A stretch of DNA of 30,820 nt from Thermoleophilia bacterium (GCA_025928435.1 JAICJM010000024.1:1-30820); one strand, 5' to 3'. Positions 23,218 to 30,758 are shown, counted from the stretch's first letter. Program-made: numbers and translations. The notes: generated by a model not told the origin, from the letters alone.

Positions 23218-24225
23218 ATGTCCGTCACCATCCGTGATGTCGCCCGCGCCGCCGGGGTGTCGACGGCCACCGCGGCCCGCGTCCTCGGCGACTACGGGCA
23301 CGCCTCCCCGGCCGCCCGGCGCAAGGTGAGCGAGACCGCGCGCAAGCTCGGCTACCGGCCGAACGCGGTCGCCCGCGCCCTGGTCTCGCGCGCAACGACG
23401 ACCGTCGGGCTCGTCGTCGGCGACATCGAGAACCCGTTCTTCGCCGCTGCCGCCCGCGGCCTCGCCGACGTGATGGACGCGCACGGCTACACCGTCCTGC
23501 TCGCCAACGCCGACGAGGACGCCGGCCGCGAGCGCCGCGCCGTCGAGGCGCTGCGCGCCCGCCAGGTCGACGGCATGGTGGTGGTGCCCGCGCCGGGGGC
23601 GTCGCCCGAGCACCTGGCCGAGCTCGTGTCGGCGGGCGTGCCGCTCGTCCTGCTCGACCGCGTTGTCACGGGCGTCGACGCCGACGGGGTGCTCGTCCGC
23701 AACACCGCCGGCGCCCGCGCCGCCGTCGCCCACCTCGCCGGCCTCGGGCACCGCCGCATCGGCGTCGTCTCCGACTCGCCCGAGATCACCTCCTCCGCCG
23801 AGCGCATTCAGGGCTACCGGCAGGCGCTGCGCGCGGCCGGGATCGACCCCGACCCCGGCCTCGTTTCCATCGGCGGGCCGACCCGTGCCGACGGGGAGGC
23901 GGCGGCGCTGCGCCTGCTCGACCGGCCCGACCGGCCCACGGCGGTCTTCACCGCGAACAACTTCATGACGGTCGGTGCCCTGCGGGCGGTGCGGTCGCTG
24001 GGCCTGCGCATCCCGGAGGACGTGGCGCTGGTGGGGTTCGACGACCTCGACTGGACGACCCTCGTGCAGCCGGCCGTGACCGTCGTCCGCCAGCCGGTTG
24101 CCGACCTGGGACGTACCGCCGGCGAGCGGCTGCTGCGGCGGCTCCAGGGCGATGCGGGCCCTCCGCGACGGATCCGGCTCGCCGCGCGGCTCATCGTGCG
24201 GGGATCGTGCGGGGCGCAGGGATGA
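23218..24225 (+). CDS. LacI/GalR family transcriptional regulator
   Basis: A 335-residue repressor. Residues 3-25 (VTIRDVARAAGVSTATAARVLGD) are the LacI helix-turn-helix and RKLGYRPNAVARALVS the hinge helix region. The periplasmic-binding-like effector domain follows (TTTVGLVVGDIENPFFAAAARG, VDGMVVVPA, GHRRIGVVSDSPEITSSAERIQGYRQAL, ALVGFDDLDW). ATG 23218 lies 8 nt behind TATCAT without a Shine-Dalgarno, so the mRNA is probably leaderless. It is divergent from the frlB-like operon with a LacI-type operator between them. Known frl and fra operons that I recall use GntR-type regulators, so a LacI regulator here is different. Confidence 0.93.
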   Translation: MSVTIRDVARAAGVSTATAARVLGDYGHASPAARRKVSETARKLGYRPNAVARALVSRATTTVGLVVGDIENPFFAAAARGLADVMDAHGYTVLLANADEDAGRERRAVEALRARQVDGMVVVPAPGASPEHLAELVSAGVPLVLLDRVVTGVDADGVLVRNTAGARAAVAHLAGLGHRRIGVVSDSPEITSSAERIQGYRQALRAAGIDPDPGLVSIGGPTRADGEAAALRLLDRPDRPTAVFTANNFMTVGALRAVRSLGLRIPEDVALVGFDDLDWTTLVQPAVTVVRQPVADLGRTAGERLLRRLQGDAGPPRRIRLAARLIVRGSCGAQG

Positions 24226-25346
24226 GCACCGCCGAGCTCCTGGCTCGCCTGGTCTCGGTCGACTCGACCAACCCCGACCTCGTCCCCGGAGGCGCGGGCG
24301 AGGCGGGCGTCGCGGCGGCCCTGGCCGAGCACATGGCGGCGCTGGGGCTGGAGGTGGACATGTGGGACGCCGCCCCCGGCCGCCCCAACGTGGTCGGCCG
24401 GCTGCGGGGGACCGGCGGCGGCCGATCGCTCATGTTCTGCGGTCACACCGACGTCGTGGCGGGCGGGCCGTCCGCCTTCACGCCCGACGTGCGCGACGGG
24501 CGCATGCACGGCCGCGGCACCTGCGACATGAAGGCCGGGATCGTCTCCGCGCTGGCCGCCGCCGAACGGCTCGCGTCCGACCCGCCCGCGGGCGACGTGC
24601 TGATTGCCTGCGTGATCGACGAGGAGTGGCAGAGCGTCGGGGCGCAGGCGCTGGTCGAGCGCCACCGGGCCGACGCGGCCGTCCTGCCGGAGCAGTCGGA
24701 CCTCGACGTCATCTTCGCCCACGGCGGTTTCGCCTGGTACGACGTCACCAGCCGCGGCGTCGAGGCCGCCGGCGGCCGGCCCGAGCTCGGCCGCGACGCC
24801 ATCTCGCTGGCGGGGCCGGTGCTGACCGGCCTCGCCGAGCTCGAGCGGGAGCTCGCACGCAGGGAGACGCCGGAGTGGGGGCGGCCGAGCGTGCATGCCT
24901 CGACGATCCGGGGCGGCCGGGACTACCCCAGCTACCCGGCCGAGTGCGTGATCGGCGTCGAGCGCTGCGTCATGCCGGGCGAGACGGTGGCGGAGTCGCT
25001 GGCCGAGATGACGGCGCTGCTCGACCGGGCGCGGGCGGCCGACCCGCGCTTCGAGGGCGAGTGCCGCACGGTTGTCGCCCGGGAGCCGGTGCTGCTCGAC
25101 CGCGGCGAGCCGGTCGTGCGGGCCGCGATCGACGCGGCCGCCGCCGTCCTCGGCCGGGCGCCGGTGGTGCGCAGCGACTACGGCTGGATGGACTCGGGGA
25201 TCCTGGTCGAGGCGGGCATCCCCTGCGTCGTCCTCGGGCCGACCGGCGACGGCCTGCACACCGCGGACGAGTGGGTCGACCTCGAGTCGGTCGACGCGTG
25301 CGCGGAGATGTTCGTGCGGATGGTCCGGGACTTCTGCCGAGGGTGA
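24222..25346 (+). CDS. M20 family metallo-amidohydrolase (ArgE/DapE/carboxypeptidase-like)
   Basis: A 374-residue two-zinc hydrolase. Metal and catalytic motifs are in order: GHTDVV with His75 and Asp77, GRGTCDMKAG with bridging Asp102, DEEW with catalytic Glu134 and metal Glu135, and a final His in GDGLHTADEW. A dimerisation domain lies between. It cleaves amide bonds of N-acyl amino acids or short peptides. ATG 24222 overlaps the LacI TGA by 4 nt (GTG 24207 is an alternative), so it is co-transcribed with the regulator and probably belongs to the same pathway, for example freeing an amino acid or trimming a glycated peptide. That role is inference. Confidence 0.9.
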   Translation: MSTAELLARLVSVDSTNPDLVPGGAGEAGVAAALAEHMAALGLEVDMWDAAPGRPNVVGRLRGTGGGRSLMFCGHTDVVAGGPSAFTPDVRDGRMHGRGTCDMKAGIVSALAAAERLASDPPAGDVLIACVIDEEWQSVGAQALVERHRADAAVLPEQSDLDVIFAHGGFAWYDVTSRGVEAAGGRPELGRDAISLAGPVLTGLAELERELARRETPEWGRPSVHASTIRGGRDYPSYPAECVIGVERCVMPGETVAESLAEMTALLDRARAADPRFEGECRTVVAREPVLLDRGEPVVRAAIDAAAAVLGRAPVVRSDYGWMDSGILVEAGIPCVVLGPTGDGLHTADEWVDLESVDACAEMFVRMVRDFCRG

Positions 25347-25370
25347 CGCACTGGATACAGTTGCGCGTCC

Positions 25371-26537
25371 ATGCGGCGCCCGTTCCTGCTGTTCTACGTC
25401 CTCGTCTTCCTGGACGAGGTGGCGCTGCTCTCGATCGTCCCGCTCGTCCCGGCCTACACGCGGGCCTACCACCTCTCCGACGTGCGCGCCGGCGCGCTCC
25501 TGTCCGCGGCCAGCCTCGCGATCGTCGTCGCGTCCGTGCCGGCCGGGCGGCTGAGCGACCGCTTCGGCGCCCGGGTCGTCACGCTGGCCGCATCTGCGAT
25601 CGCCGCGGCGGCGATGCTCGCGACCGCCGTCTCGCCGAACTTCGCGGCGCTCCTGGCGTCGCGGGCCGCATTCGGTGTCGGGTCGGGGACGATCTGGTCG
25701 GCGGGCATCTCGTGGCTGAGCGACTCGGCCGACGAGGACATCCGCGACCGGGCCCTCGCCCTCGTCGTGACCACCGCGGGGGTGGGGTCGATGATCGGCC
25801 CCGTGTTCGCCGGCCTGCTCGCCGACCACGTCGCCCGGGGCGCCGTGTTCGCCGTCGCCGGCGTGCCGATGATCGCGGTCGTGATCGTGCTCGCGCTCGG
25901 CGATCCCGGCACGCGCAGGCGCCACGGCCACCAGCCTCTGCGGGACATCGCCGCCGGCATGCGGGCCTCGCCGCTTCTGGCCGGCGCGATCGCGATCATG
26001 CTGCTCGGCGGCGTGGGCGACGGGGTCGTCAACCTGGTCGCGCCGCTCCAGCTGGGCGACCACGGCCTCTCCTCCAGCGCGATCGGGGCCTGGCTGTCGG
26101 CCGCCTCGACGATCTTCATCCTCTCGAGCGCCGCCGTCGCCCGCGCCGGGCGGCGCGCCGTCTCGCTGCGCCTGGCGGGCCTGCTGGCGGCGTTCCAGGC
26201 GGCGGCGCTGATCCCGGTGCTCGCCTCGGGAGCGGTGGCCCCCGTGGTCGCGACCGTGCTGGTGCGCTCGCTCGCGGTCGGCGCCCCGTACGCGATGGCA
26301 TTCCCGCTCGGAGCGCTGGGCGCGGGCCGGCTCGGGTTCGGCACCGGGACGGTGAACGGCCTGATGGGCGTCGTCTGGGGGGCGGCGAACTTCGTCGGCC
26401 CGCTGGTCGCGGGCGCGGTGATCGCCGGCCCGGGCGACCGGGCCGCATACGCGCTCCTGGCCGCGTGGTGTCTCCTGATCGCGCTCGCCCTCGTGCGCGC
26501 GGGCCGGCGCGAGGACGCGGCAGCCGCCGCGCTCTGA
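25371..26537 (+). CDS. MFS transporter, 12 helices
   Basis: A 388-residue polytopic protein. TM1 contains LLFYVLVFLDEVALLSIVPLVPAY, the motif A loop reads GRLSDRFGARVV, and GSGTIWSAGISWLSD with the following TM5 GPVFAGLLADHV resembles the antiporter motif C region. The second half repeats the six-helix pattern (GTVNGLMGVVWGAANFVGPLVAGAV). Substrate and direction are unknown. ATG 25371 has no Shine-Dalgarno; a -10-like TACAGT ends 9 nt upstream. It follows the M20 gene by 24 nt and precedes the acyl-CoA dehydrogenase by 25 nt. Confidence 0.9.
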   Translation: MRRPFLLFYVLVFLDEVALLSIVPLVPAYTRAYHLSDVRAGALLSAASLAIVVASVPAGRLSDRFGARVVTLAASAIAAAAMLATAVSPNFAALLASRAAFGVGSGTIWSAGISWLSDSADEDIRDRALALVVTTAGVGSMIGPVFAGLLADHVARGAVFAVAGVPMIAVVIVLALGDPGTRRRHGHQPLRDIAAGMRASPLLAGAIAIMLLGGVGDGVVNLVAPLQLGDHGLSSSAIGAWLSAASTIFILSSAAVARAGRRAVSLRLAGLLAAFQAAALIPVLASGAVAPVVATVLVRSLAVGAPYAMAFPLGALGAGRLGFGTGTVNGLMGVVWGAANFVGPLVAGAVIAGPGDRAAYALLAAWCLLIALALVRAGRREDAAAAAL

Positions 26538-26546
26538 GGCATGATC

Positions 26547-26559
26547 GGGGATAGTCCCC
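26547..26559. repeat. 13-bp palindrome at the acyl-CoA dehydrogenase start
   Basis: GGGGATAGTCCCC (5-bp arms, TAG centre) lies 3 nt before the dehydrogenase ATG and in the 25-nt gap after the MFS gene. It has the design of the other 13-bp palindromes. It also contains a -10-like GATAGT 7 nt before the ATG. Confidence 0.5.
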
Positions 26560-26562
26560 GCC

Positions 26563-27747
26563 ATGGATCTCGCCCTCACCGATGTCCAGCGCGAGCTGCG
26601 CGAGCGCGCCGCGCGCTATGTCGACACCGTCCTCATCCCGCTCGAGGAGGCGGCCGAGCGCGGCGGCGGGCGCCTGCCCGGCGACGATGTCGCCCGAGTC
26701 AAGGACGGAGCCCGCGCCGCCCGTCTGTCCGGCGGCAACCACGCCGCCGCGCACGGCGGCCAGGGCTGGTCGGCGCTCGAGCAGGTGCTCGTCCAGGAGG
26801 AGCTCGGCCGCAACACGAACGGCATCTGGTGGCACATGGGCGGCGGCTACAACGTGCTCGCGCGGGGGACGCCGGAGCAGATCGAGCGCTACCTGCTGCC
26901 GACGCTGGCGGGCGAGCGGGCCGACGCGTACGCGGTCACCGAGGGCGGGGCCGGGTCGGACCCCGGCGGCATCGCCGCAACCGCCGAGCGCACCGCCAAC
27001 GGCTGGCGGATCCGGGCCGAGAAGTGGTTCGTCACGTCCGGCGATGTCGCCGACTTCGACATCCTGATGGTGAACGTGGTGGACGGCGACCGGCGCCTGC
27101 CGACGCTCTTCCTGGTCGACCGCGACCGGCCCGGGATCGAGGTCGTGGACGACCCGCCCTTCACGCACAACTACCCCCACGGCCATCCCACCGTGCGCTA
27201 CGACTGCGAGGTGGCCGCCGACGCCGTCCTCGGCGGCGAGGAGATGATCGGCCGCGGCGGCGAGTTGCAGCAGATGTGGTTCATTGAGGAGCGGATCCAC
27301 ATCGCCGCCCGCTGCGTCGGCGCGATGCGGCGGCTGCTCGACGAGGCGGTTGCCTGGGCGACCGAGCGGGAGCAGTTCGGGCAGCGGATCTACGACTACC
27401 AGGGCATCAGCTTCCCGCTGGCCGACTCGGCCGCCGACTGTGCCGCCGCCCGCCTGCTCACCTACCAGGTGGCGCAGCTCGTCGACGACGGCGCCGACTC
27501 CAAGCTCGTCCACGGCCGCGCGGCGATGGCGAAGCTGTTCGCCTCCGAGGCGGCCTGGCGCTGCGCCGACCGCTGCGTGCAGGTGTTCGGCGGGCGCGGG
27601 TACATGCGGACGTTCGCCGCCGAGCGGTTCCTGCGCGAGCTGCGCGTCGACCGCATCTGGGAGGGCACGAGCGAGATCCAGCGCCTGATCGTCGCCCGCG
27701 GCCTCGAGAAGCGCGGTGTCGAGCGGATGCTTGACGTGCAGGGTTAG
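26563..27747 (+). CDS. Acyl-CoA dehydrogenase family flavoprotein
   Basis: A 394-residue FAD enzyme with the three-part ACAD fold: N-terminal helices, a middle beta domain with AVTEGGAGSDPGG (ALTEPGAGSD-like, FAD/substrate loop) and KWFVTSGDVADF, and a C-terminal helical domain with REQFGQRIYDYQGISFPLAD, VFGGRGYMR and RIWEGTSEIQRLIVARG. Glu367 in IWEGTSEIQ is at the usual catalytic-base position. It oxidises an acyl-CoA to the enoyl-CoA with electrons going to ETF; chain length or branching is not visible. The next gene is a GntR/FCD regulator that may control it. Confidence 0.93.
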   Translation: MDLALTDVQRELRERAARYVDTVLIPLEEAAERGGGRLPGDDVARVKDGARAARLSGGNHAAAHGGQGWSALEQVLVQEELGRNTNGIWWHMGGGYNVLARGTPEQIERYLLPTLAGERADAYAVTEGGAGSDPGGIAATAERTANGWRIRAEKWFVTSGDVADFDILMVNVVDGDRRLPTLFLVDRDRPGIEVVDDPPFTHNYPHGHPTVRYDCEVAADAVLGGEEMIGRGGELQQMWFIEERIHIAARCVGAMRRLLDEAVAWATEREQFGQRIYDYQGISFPLADSAADCAAARLLTYQVAQLVDDGADSKLVHGRAAMAKLFASEAAWRCADRCVQVFGGRGYMRTFAAERFLRELRVDRIWEGTSEIQRLIVARGLEKRGVERMLDVQG

Positions 27748-27749
27748 GT

Positions 27750-27802
27750 GGGGACAGTCCCCGCAACGCGGGGACCGTCCCCGGTGCCCGGGGACAGTCC
27801 CC
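27750..27802. repeat. Three 13-bp palindromes in exact 20-bp tandem
   Basis: GGGGACAGTCCCC at 27750-27762, GGGGACCGTCCCC at 27770-27782 and GGGGACAGTCCCC at 27790-27802, separated by unrelated 7-bp spacers. They fill most of the 79-nt gap between the dehydrogenase stop and the GntR start. The exact period of about two helical turns puts all three on nearly the same DNA face. Confidence 0.7.
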
Positions 27803-27826
27803 ATCCCGTGTGATCGAATTGGCGGC

Positions 27827-28579
27827 ATGAGCGACTCGCGCCGCATCGAGGTCAAGAGCGTCGTCGACCAGGTCTATGTCGCCGTGCGCGAGCGCATCCT
27901 GACCGGCGAGCTCGCGCGCGGCTCCCGCCTGCGCCAGGAGGAGCTCGCCGCCGAGCTGGGCGTGAGCCGCACCCCGCTGCGCGAGGCGCTGCGGCGGCTG
28001 GCCAGCGAGGGCCTGGTCGAGTTCAACCCGAACCGCGGCGCGACGGTCTCGCGCGATGACGTCGCCAACCTCTGGCACGCCTGGGCCGCCCGGGTGGCGA
28101 TCGAGCCCGGCGCCGCCCGCCTGGCCGCACAGGCGGGCGACCCCGAGGCGGCGGCCGGGCTGCGCGCGCTGATCGGCGAGCAGCGGGCCGGCGTCGACCG
28201 CGGCGGCGACACCTACGTCGCCAACCGCGACTTCCACCTCGCCCTCGTCGCCGCCTCGGGCAACCCACACCTCGTCCGCTTCGCCGAGACGCTGTGGGTG
28301 CCGCGGATCGCCCGCCGCATCTACACGCTCCAGGCGGTCGATCCGCGGCGGGTGCTGGCCTGGGCGGACGACCACGACCGCATCGTCGACGCGATCGCCG
28401 CGGGCGACGGCGAGCTCGCCGCCTCGCTCACCCGCGCGCACATCGCCGCGTCGCCGCCACCCAGCGGTCACCCGGGCGAGACCGTTCTGTCAGGCGAGCC
28501 GGATCGGCAGCTGGAAGGCGATGACGGTGCCGGATCCGGGGGCGGAGCGGACGGCGACCGCGCCCCCGGCCAGGTGTAG
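27827..28579 (+). CDS. GntR family regulator, FadR/FCD subfamily
   Basis: A 250-residue regulator. The winged helix is at residues about 12-75 (VYVAVRERILTGELARGSRLRQEELAAELGVSRTPLREALRRLASEGLVEFNPNRGATV). The FCD domain has metal-ligand type residues in NRDFHLALVAASGNPHL, DDHDRIVDAI and TRAHI. Such proteins sense carboxylic acids. ATG 27827 follows the triple palindrome by 24 nt. The normal FCD end is near RAHIAAS; a further 35 or so residues of low-complexity Gly/Asp-rich tail are encoded antisense to the convergent kinase gene (90-nt overlap). Confidence 0.93.
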   Translation: MSDSRRIEVKSVVDQVYVAVRERILTGELARGSRLRQEELAAELGVSRTPLREALRRLASEGLVEFNPNRGATVSRDDVANLWHAWAARVAIEPGAARLAAQAGDPEAAAGLRALIGEQRAGVDRGGDTYVANRDFHLALVAASGNPHLVRFAETLWVPRIARRIYTLQAVDPRRVLAWADDHDRIVDAIAAGDGELAASLTRAHIAASPPPSGHPGETVLSGEPDRQLEGDDGAGSGGGADGDRAPGQV

Positions 28580-29284
28580 CCGCTCCCGCATCGTGTCGAG
28601 GCCCATCCGGCGCTGGCGGCGGCTGCGCTCGAGCGCAGCGTCGACGTCGAACCCGCGCCCGTCGTCGGTGACGCGGCCGTAGAGCATGGCGTCCCGGGCC
28701 TCGATCTCGATCCCGACGGCGCTCGCCCGGGCGTGCTTGCGGACGTTGACGATCGCCTCACGGACGGTGCGGTAGGCGAGCTCCTCGACGACGTACGGAT
28801 AGCGGTCCGGCGCCACCGCGACGGACGTGACGACGCCGGCCTCCTCTGCCAGCTGGCCGGCGAGGTCGGCCAGCGCCCCGGCGAGGCCCTCGTCCTGGAG
28901 GCTCGTGGGCCGCAGCTCGAACATGAGCCGGCGGGTGCGGTCGGTGGCGGCGGCCAGCGTCCGCCGGGCCGCGCCGACGGCGGTCGAGATCCGCTCCGGG
29001 TCCGTCGCGTCCGCCGCGTGCCCCAGGCGGTCGAGCACGACCAGACAGGCCGTCAGCACCTGGACGGTGTCGTCATGGAGCTCCGTGGCCAGGCGGCGGC
29101 GCTCCTGCTCCTCGGCCCGGAGCAGGCGCTCGATCGCCTGGCGGCGCTCGCGGTCGGTGCGGCGGACGCTCTGCTCGAGCCGGCGGCAGCGCTCGCGCAG
29201 ACGTGCGACCTCGAGCTCCGCGATGCCGTCGCCAAGACCCGCCGGCGCGCCCGCGCCGACCGTTTCGTCAACGTGCGGTGCCAT
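28490..29284 (-). CDS. Soluble sensor histidine kinase, NarL/DegS type (HisKA_3)
   Basis: A 264-residue kinase without membrane segments. Residues about 22-62 are a coiled coil rich in Arg, Glu and Leu. The H-box is EQERRRLATELHDDTVQVLTA with phospho-acceptor His70. The HATPase domain has the N-box REAIVNVRKHA, the G-box DDGRGFDVD and a GLDTMRERLHLAGG lid typical of the NarL family. There is no response regulator gene in the window, so the partner is unknown. ATG 29284 lies 3 nt after the stop of the HTH-TPR regulator, so both are co-transcribed and the TPR protein may supply the input. Confidence 0.92.
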   Translation of the reverse strand: MAPHVDETVGAGAPAGLGDGIAELEVARLRERCRRLEQSVRRTDRERRQAIERLLRAEEQERRRLATELHDDTVQVLTACLVVLDRLGHAADATDPERISTAVGAARRTLAAATDRTRRLMFELRPTSLQDEGLAGALADLAGQLAEEAGVVTSVAVAPDRYPYVVEELAYRTVREAIVNVRKHARASAVGIEIEARDAMLYGRVTDDGRGFDVDAALERSRRQRRMGLDTMRERLHLAGGAVAVRSAPGSGTVIAFQLPIRLA

Positions 29285-29287
29285 TCG

Positions 29288-30604
29288 CTAGGGAGTCTCC
29301 GCGATGCCCCGGTCGACCGCGCCGAGCCCGTTCCACAGGGCCTCCAGCGCCGCCTCGAGGTTGCCCGATCGCTGCTCGACCAGCGCGAGCACCTGGTTCG
29401 CCTCGGCCACGTAGTGCGGAGCGGTCGTGTGCTCGAGCAGCTCGATTGCCCGGTGACACAGGAACCGCGCCTCCTCGAGCTCGCCGTCGTGGAGCGCCGC
29501 CCGGGCCAGGACGAGCGTCGCCGCGCCGGCGATCCCCGGCTCCGTGGCGGCCGTCTCGGTCAGGGCCCGGCGGGCCGCCTCCCGCGCCCCTTCGACATCC
29601 CCGGCGATCAACGCCGCCCGGCCGCGGTCCGCGCTCAGCGTCGCGAGCTCCGGCGCCGCCCCCGCGTCGCGCATGAGCTCGCCTGCCCGCTCCAGATGCG
29701 CGTCGGCCTCGGCCGGCCGGCGCTGGTCGACGAGGATGCCGCCGAGGACGGCGTGCGCGCGTCCCAGCAGCAGTGTGTGCTCCGTTGCCTGGAGCTGGGC
29801 GACGACCTCGCCCATGTACCGCTCGGCCAGCCGCAGCCGGCCCTGCTCGGCGTAGGTGCGCGCGAGCGCCCATGCGAGCCGCATGCGCGCGATCGGGTCG
29901 GCGAGCGACTCCTCCACCTCGAGCACGTCGGCCAGAACGGCCTCCGCATCGGCGAACCGGCCCTGATCCGTGTACGCGCTCGCCAGGTAGACCCCGAAGC
30001 GGATCACGTCGCGGGCGTCGACCGGCGGCGTGCGCGCCTCCTCGAGGGCGGAGCGCAGCACCGAGATCGCGCGCGAGAGGTCGCCGGTGCCGGCGTACGC
30101 CCGCCCCAGCGACTCGTACAGGCCGGGACGCAGCCGCGCGGTGGCCGTCGGCTCGAGCGCGCGCGCCTCCTCGAGCAGGCTGACGGCGCGGTCGTCCTGA
30201 CGCTCCTCGATGGCCAGCTGGCCGAGGCCCTCGATCGCCCGGCTGAGCGCGTGCATGTCGCCGCACGCGCGGGCCTCGTCGGCCAGCCCCTCGAGCATCT
30301 CTGCTGCGTCCGGCGACCCCATCCGCACCGACATCTCGGCCAGGCCGATGCGCGCCGGGAGGATCGTCCCCCCGGCGGCTCGACCCGCCAGCTCGGCGGT
30401 CGTGACACCGAGCCGGCGGGCCAGCTCCGCCAGGATGCGCGGCGACGGCACCCGCTCCCCGGCCTCGATCCGGCAGATATACGCCGGAGAGCATCCCGGG
30501 AACGCGAGCTGCTTCATCGACAGACCGCGCTCGGCTCGCACCGTACGCAGCCGCCGGCCCAGTGAAGACGGGTCGTCGACGTGCGTCGGTGCAGGGCGGC
30601 CCAC
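29288..30604 (-). CDS. XRE-type HTH regulator with TPR domain
   Basis: A 438-residue protein from GTG 30604 (440 from GTG 30610). Residues about 15-70 form an XRE/Cro helix-turn-helix (LGRRLRTVRAERGLSMKQLAFPGCSPAYICRIEAGERVPSPRILAELARRLGV). The remaining 360 residues are helical repeats of about 34-40 residues, many with TPR-like patterns such as LYESLGRAYAGTGDLSRAISVLRSAL and ATLVLARAALHDGELEEARFL. The layout (N-terminal HTH, C-terminal TPR superhelix) resembles peptide-binding RRNPP regulators, although many actinobacterial HTH-TPR proteins have unknown ligands. Start 30604 is preferred because the -10 box TATTCT ends at 30611, putting the transcription start at that GTG. An inverted repeat overlaps this promoter. 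Confidence 0.88.
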   Translation of the reverse strand: MGRPAPTHVDDPSSLGRRLRTVRAERGLSMKQLAFPGCSPAYICRIEAGERVPSPRILAELARRLGVTTAELAGRAAGGTILPARIGLAEMSVRMGSPDAAEMLEGLADEARACGDMHALSRAIEGLGQLAIEERQDDRAVSLLEEARALEPTATARLRPGLYESLGRAYAGTGDLSRAISVLRSALEEARTPPVDARDVIRFGVYLASAYTDQGRFADAEAVLADVLEVEESLADPIARMRLAWALARTYAEQGRLRLAERYMGEVVAQLQATEHTLLLGRAHAVLGGILVDQRRPAEADAHLERAGELMRDAGAAPELATLSADRGRAALIAGDVEGAREAARRALTETAATEPGIAGAATLVLARAALHDGELEEARFLCHRAIELLEHTTAPHYVAEANQVLALVEQRSGNLEAALEALWNGLGAVDRGIAETP

Positions 30605-30608
30605 GTTC

Positions 30609-30639
30609 ACAGAATATCGTGAAAAGGCCGTTCTGTCGA
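30609..30639 (-). promoter_or_regulatory. Promoter and operator of the HTH-TPR gene
   Basis: Minus-strand TCGACA (30639-30634), 17-nt spacer and TATTCT (30616-30611). An inverted repeat, ACAGAA (30609-30614) and TTCTGT (30631-30636), 16 nt apart, overlaps both boxes. This is a natural site for autorepression by the regulator. The predicted start at about 30604 gives a leaderless mRNA. Confidence 0.55.
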
Positions 30640-30645
30640 TGGCAA

Positions 30646-30674
30646 TTGACGAAACGCCCCGGCGTCGGTACCGT
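30646..30674 (+). promoter_or_regulatory. Divergent promoter towards the 8-codon ORF
   Basis: TTGACG (30646-30651), 17-nt spacer and TACCGT (30669-30674). Transcription would begin near 30682, giving a leader of about 30 nt to the ATG at 30713. The -35 box lies 6 bp from the -35 of the divergent regulator promoter. Confidence 0.5.
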
Positions 30675-30712
30675 GTCCCCTCCCGGGGTCCACGCGAACA
30701 AGGAGCGCCGAG

Positions 30713-30739
30713 ATGTACGGCGGCAGGATCTGGCCGTAA
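30713..30739 (+). CDS. 8-codon ORF MYGGRIWP (candidate peptide or leader)
   Basis: ATG 30713 to TAA 30737-30739 encodes MYGGRIWP. AAGGAG (30700-30705) stands 7 nt upstream, one of the best ribosome binding sites in the window, and a 17-bp-spaced promoter lies just before it. A hairpin follows 19 nt after the stop. It is divergent from an HTH-TPR regulator of the architecture that in other bacteria senses short peptides. It could be a signalling peptide, a minimal peptide natural product precursor, or a leader peptide controlling a gene beyond the window. Function is inference. Confidence 0.4.
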   Translation: MYGGRIWP

Positions 30740-30758
30740 ATCGTTAGAACGTCCGGCG

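Noticed and set aside
27750..27802. Triple palindrome as a CRISPR array or insertion sequence end.
   Set aside because: Repeats are 13 bp with 7-bp spacers, far too short for CRISPR, and there is no transposase or target duplication.
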